Shown: one piece after another, positions 58,831-64,000 of the stretch
How positions within the stretch are numbered: the stretch's first letter is position 1
How the letters are laid out: each line of letters opens with the position of its first letter
NCBI GenBank assembly: GCA_032622095.1
Contig: CP136068.1
Span: 150,793,365 to 150,857,364, forward strand
Length of the DNA: 64,000 bases
Direction: 5' to 3'
DNA from: Siphonodentalium dalli
Taxonomy: Eukaryota; Mollusca; Scaphopoda; Gadilida; Siphonodentaliidae
Notes under the pieces: model-generated
Database searches by the model: none
Seen by the model: only the letters and a program-made list of their open reading frames with translations
What the model was told of the DNA's origin: nothing
Translations under genes and position numbers: made by a program

Positions 58831-61800
58831 CATCAAATTTCACAATAAACACCGGTTGAAAAATCAAGCTGTCCGAACCTGTTTTTATCAGAAAATTGCA
58901 AATGATATACATAGTGACAGGAATGGAATTTCCGACTGCTGAACAAATTCAACAATTTTGGGGATGACATACCCAAAACCACCTGTAATGTCGTGATCGC
59001 CCTCTTAAGACTCTTTATCCCTTAGTAGAAAGACCCACCACAACTTTGCATATTATATAAGAAACATCAGTAGATCTCGTTCGACATGTTCCCGCTATTC
59101 AGAACACCACCATTGTGTTATCTTGCGTGTCGTGGATATTTTAGTAACTATACCCCATGTTAAAAACTAATGATAATATTTTGAGTTCATTCTGTAACCT
59201 TTTTTTTTTTTAATTCGCGCACTACTATTTTTCGTTCATTATTAAAAACGCTATGTCTCTATATGTTAATCAAACAGGTTTAATCGATAGATTGCCTGTT
59301 GAGCAAAACATACACACCTCGCAGCCATGCTGTATAGTGGTCTGAAAATAACCATCTGTTTGTCCCAATTATGTGGGAAAATATTGCGAAACAAATTTCC
59401 TGAGAGATTGAAGTTCCTCTTGACTGGCCGCTCTGGCTCAAGAATGTCAATTTGTACCACTACATAAAGACATAATGGCCACGGATGAGATGCACAATCT
59501 CTTATTTAATAGAAATATATTACTGCGCGAATTTAAATATTGAAACAGTAGCCCAGTCAGCGAAGTAGCTGTATATGTATCGAGCTGGAGAGGGGGGTCT
59601 CCATATTTCACATTCTATCCATATTGTATGTCAACACATTTACATTTATTTTCGTTTGGCTTCCGTGAAAATTCAATATCCATACTACATTCAAAAGATG
59701 AACGTCCTATCTGTAGTTCCTAACTATCGGAAAGATATACCATTTCGACATGTACAGTTCGAAAAACAAAGCTTTTGTATATTAAGTTAATCAAACCGGA
59801 ATGTTCCAAAAGAGATGAATGTGTCTCCATTCGATTACCTGTGACTACAAATGTACAGATCCCTTTTTGTGACAGAATTTATTTGAAATCTAATACATTG
59901 CAGTCTAATATTCAGACATGATGTGCAACTATTTCCTAAAATAATAATACACATTTGATTCCAATAATTATTCTTCCATATTTGTCTTTTAAAATAATAA
60001 CACAACGTAAAAACATTCTACAATGTTGTGATTGAAAGGGTTGTACAGTTTCTCGCCGACTCTTCCGTCACAAAATTGACATCTGTGATTTGCGTCGATT
60101 TGTTATTGTCAATTGTTTCCATGCATGTAAACGATTTCTCCGCAACTTTCGGTAGCGGTCGCACCATGACTTCAGCCCAACTGCAAAATCAACTGATTCC
60201 GTTAACTTCAAACAGAATGCACGTCCGTTTATTTATTGCATATATATCTATGAATACCACATGATCGCATACTTTCCTAGGTGTGTGGTAATTCTCAATA
60301 CCAGCACATGTGCTAATCTGCATCGGACTATTTTATTGAGCAGTTACACTGGTTCGCGATGTTACTATTTTGAGCAGCATAATTAATTTCAATTCAAATC
60401 TGGGAAAATCCGAAGGTCAAGGAAATGCGGCAGTTTCAAAACAAAATCACGCACTCCGAACAAATAGATAATACAAATGCAATTTAACTCCTTGCCAAAT
60501 AATAGTGTTCGTTGGGATTTTTCTCCAAAATTAATAATCGTGTTGACACTATTATTAGGCATCTGAGAGTACCAGCGTACGTAAAAAAAATACTACGTTG
60601 TGTGTGTAGCCCAAAATAAAAAAACAAGCAACATTAATTAACTTGTAAGTTCTGGTCGACTTGTTGACACAGTATATTGCATTCGTGTGAATCGACGACC
60701 ATTCACATGTTGTTATTTTCCATTTAAAGTGAATGAAATCCTTGAAATATACTATGCCTGGTGTGACCTAGTTTCACTTTCAAAAATTTACAACTTTCAA
60801 ATAACAATTTAAATCCATGATTGAAGAGCAAGTTGTTTTTGGTGACAGTGGTCGGTATATATTCTTTAACACAGACCACAACTTTATGTGAAGTTTGACG
60901 ATCCAAATCAGTTGAATTAAACACAATTATAACACATTTCCGAAACCAGGTGCAGTATAAAAAAAAAAGGAGTTCGTCGGTAAGCCAGTTTCTAGAGTTC
61001 CTTGAATCGATATACTGGTTCCTTGAATTGTAACTAAATTAACCCTTTGTGTTGAAAAAGAATACTAATATGGCGACTATGATATGCCATTTCTCTATTG
61101 TGTTGTATTTGTTTCGAAGTTGTCAAGCATGGATTTCCCCGATTTCGTTTTAAATTTTTAGAATGTTATTTCAACCAAATAGTACCTATATTAGCCTTAG
61201 TACTAGTTTATAATTGATTTATACCATTCCGGTATGGTACCACTAGGTGTTGTAGCAAAATACTCAAAACTAAAGAATTTGGACTATTGCAATCCTGAAA
61301 AAATTAAATGTCATTTTCTTTATAAAAACAACGAAAAACGTTATCTCATCAATAGTTATGCTTTCATAATACGAAGTTTGTTCAGTATGTGGACATTGTT
61401 TCCCTGACGTCATAATTGAGAGTAATAACAACTTAAATTATAAAAAAAACAACTATTCACTTATCCATGCTTCTGTTTATTTCTTCAACCGAAATTTCTT
61501 TACTGCCATCAATACTATTTTAGTAATATAGTTGTATCAGGTTTATCATTACAGAGAGACAACCTATTATATCCCTGACATGCTTGACGTCGAATGTCAT
61601 GTGTTAAACTCGTTTATGTATTTGTATCATACATAGCTGCATACATTTATCAGTTTGCATCCAATAACTATTGTTTACACAAAAATGGGCAATAGCTGTT
61701 TGATGTTTTGAACAGAACAGGCTTGGGAGACACCCACCAAAACCGGTGTCCTGGTGGCTCTCGCAATACGGGCATATATTCACAATTTAATCGTCTTTTC

Positions 61801-62833
61801 ATTTGTCAATATACGAATTTATGTCACCAGTCACCACTTTGATAAAACATTAATATTAAGAACTATATGGCATGTGTTTATTCATTTACAAACATGCCAC
61901 ATACTCAATTACGCACAATCCACGACAAATTCGACTTGATGGATACATATGACTCTTGGAAAACAAATTATAATGAAATAGCTAATGTATGAGTAGACAA
62001 TTTCAGTAACAACTACAGTATAGTGTCAAGTGTTCAAGCGAAGTGAACTATACCCATCACACTGTATACAATATCCGAGTAATCAACAACACATGCTCTA
62101 TCTGTTATATTATCCGAACAATTCAAACCTGTAGCATGTCTACTACATAACAGTATCCTACCAACATGCAACAACTGCTGGACTGTTCAAAATCCCATCA
62201 TACACTGATGTTAATAGAAATCGTGTACAACTCGTTTTTACTGAGAACAAATAAAGTGTATGACTATCAACATACCGATACACAGCTGTGGGGAAACATT
62301 ATTCGTCGCAATAATTTGTTGAAATCAAGTTCATTAAACCGAAAGCGCAGCATTTAGGTTTCGTTTGGAATGCACGAAAGCCCGAACACGTATTGCAAGG
62401 TGAATTCAACCAAACGTTGCCACTTCGCAGGTTTGAGGTCGTTCCTGTGAATTTGTTCACAGTAATGTTTTAATATCAATTGCACACGGCTTAGTAAATT
62501 TGTGGATATATAGGTATATATCTTTTGGAGATTGTTGCCTCTGTTCGTGGATTTGTGCAGCTAAGTTGGTATAGTAGTGTGCTAAATGTTGCACGAAACT
62601 ATACAAGTATAGTGGTATGCTACATTTAGCTCAACATTACACACTATAGAACACAGCGTTCGGCCAATCATAATGCGCCATTTCTATGTGAGGTGAAATA
62701 CTAACTAATATTATCTAAGCTGTCGTCTACCTGAAACTCTTCTGTCTGTTTACTGGCACACAATAGATGTATTTTTTTTATTTCCTCTCCAAAAATACGA
62801 AAATATCAACAAATAGTTACTGGAATCTTTCAG
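58831..62833. other. Unannotated AT-rich stretch
   Basis: About 4 kb without a supportable exon, RNA gene or array. Short frames (such as 60028-60264 and 61754-61939) have no conserved look. Confidence 0.5.
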
Positions 62834-62929
62834 ATTGCAATTGGCAGTGATACAATGGTTGCAGTAAGCATTGCCGATTCTGGGGAGAAGCTAGAAGTAC
62901 GCTGCGAGAACGGACATACCAAGAAGTAG
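62834..62929 (+). CDS. Candidate terminal exon, unknown gene
   Basis: A T-rich tract ending TCTTTCAG precedes an open frame readable only in phase 0: IAIGSDTMVAVSIADSGEKL, then EVRCENGHTKK and TAG. The composition is coding-like, but the phase differs from the phase-1 lectin gene, so it would belong to something else, and no partner exon is visible. It may be chance. Confidence 0.25.
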   Translation: MAIGSDTMVAVSIADSGEKLEVRCENGHTKK

Positions 62930-63129
62930 GTCTGTTATATAAATCCAAATCCCAAATACAACGGTATTCGTTGGCGACCTTTCGAGAGGTAAACCGAGTT
63001 TATGAAAGTAGTTACTCTTCTGGATTTTGAAGTTCCGGGAAAATGCGACTCGTGACCACACAATTGTGATATTGCGAAAACTCTTTATTGTATATAACGT
63101 AATGTAACACCGTTTACACTAAGTAGTCT

Positions 63130-64000
63130 GGATGTTGGCGACGACGACGACAAGGAGGATAATGATGACGACTATGAGATTTTGAGTATGACTGTAACTG
63201 TGGTGCTGATAATGATGATAATGTTTCGGGTGGCGATGATGATGATGCTGATGATGATGATGCTGATGATGAAGATGCTGGTGATGAGGATGATGCTGCT
63301 GACGATAATGGTTATAATGGCGATGATAATATTGATGGCGATGATGAGTATGGCGATGCTGATGATGGCGATGATGATGAAGATGCTGGTGATGAGGATG
63401 ATGTTGCTGACGATAATGATTATAATGGCGATGATAATAATGATGGCGATGATGAGTATGGCGATGCTGATGACGGCGATTAAGATGCTGGTGATGAGGA
63501 TGATGTTGCTGACGATAATGGTTATAATGGCGATGATAATAATGATGGCGATGATGAGTATGGCGATGCTGATGATGGCGATGATGATGACGATGCTGGT
63601 GATGAGGATGATGCTGCTGACGATAATGATTATACTGGCGATGATAATAATAATGGCGATGATGAGTATGGCGATGCTGATGACGGTGGTGATGATGATA
63701 ATGCTGGTGATGAGGATGATGCTGATGATGATAATAATTATAATGGCGATGATGGTAATGATGGTGATGATGAGTATGTCGATGCTGATGATGGCGATGA
63801 TGATTATGATGCTGGCGATGATGGTGTTGACGATGCTGCTGACGATGATTATAATAGCGATGGTAGTAATGATGGCGATGATGATGATGATTATGATGCT
63901 GACGATGATTATAATGGTGATGATGATTATGATGCTGGTGATGATGGTGATGACGATGCTGCTGACGATGATTATAATGGCGATGGTAATAATGATGGCG
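63130..64000 (+). repeat. GAT-based array with 108-base higher-order period
   Basis: GAT/GAC/GGC/AAT triplets fill the region. The phrase 'GATGCTGGTGATGAGGATGA' recurs at 63274, 63382, 63484 and 63592 (and diverged near 63700), a spacing of 108, 102 and 108 bases, so the triplet phase is never lost. Read in the GAT frame it is Asp/Asn/Gly-rich with one TAA at 63481-63483, and is then open for 172 codons to the window edge, without an ATG or visible splice context. Most likely a microsatellite-derived array. An acidic-protein exon cannot be excluded because the right end is cut. Confidence 0.85.

Overview
The window is eukaryotic nuclear DNA: AT-rich, intron-dominated and packed with repeats, with no bacterial-style gene layout. 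The best guess is a lophotrochozoan, probably a mollusc. This rests on a fucolectin-type domain and a C-type lectin half-domain in one split gene, a tRNA-derived SINE ending in a CAAT-repeat tail, and Helitron-like and 'CCAAGATGGC'-type dispersed repeats of the style I know from bivalves. Species assignment is inference.

One host gene can be supported on the + strand. It runs from about 19.26 to 47.80 kb in five or six short exons: a signal-anchor exon (19262-19418), the N-terminal half of a C-type lectin domain (29475-29708), two exons that together make an F5/8-C-like fucolectin (FTP) domain (39074-39307 and 42265-42507), a possible 16-codon exon (44236-44283) and a PAN/apple-like exon (47567-47802). 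Every junction is phase 1, so the exons are mutually compatible. The predicted product is a membrane-anchored or secreted multidomain lectin-like protein. The final exon reads into a TGA, and an AATAAA lies about 520 bases downstream.

Most of the rest is mobile DNA, much of it with exact ends visible by eye. From the left: a two-copy 0.5 kb direct repeat (1-480, 4577-5115) flanking a decayed minus-strand gene; a Harbinger-type element (8207-8841); and a three-level nest at 9.58-16.82 kb, in which a mariner-type MITE sits in a two-ORF LINE that sits in a TTAA-flanked piggyBac-like element. Intron 1 of the lectin gene holds a 0.93 kb fold-back element with a 10-base target duplication and a roughly 6.1 kb inverted-repeat structure built of minisatellites, which contains an exact hAT insertion. 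Intron 2 holds a 415-base TTAA element, tandem arrays, a 3.78 kb Helitron with a paralogous empty site next door, and a third fold-back element. Intron 3 holds a GC-richer unidentified island that carries a second TTAA element. The following introns hold a 105-base satellite and arrays of TTTAT/ATAAA palindromes.

From 48 to 62.8 kb there are dispersed repeats, truncated Helitron ends and long stretches where I see no gene. The window ends in a 0.9 kb GAT-based array with a 36-codon period. The most unusual signals are a modular hairpin with paired base changes shared by TTAA elements that have different termini, and the repeated occurrence of fold-back elements whose arms are minisatellites.
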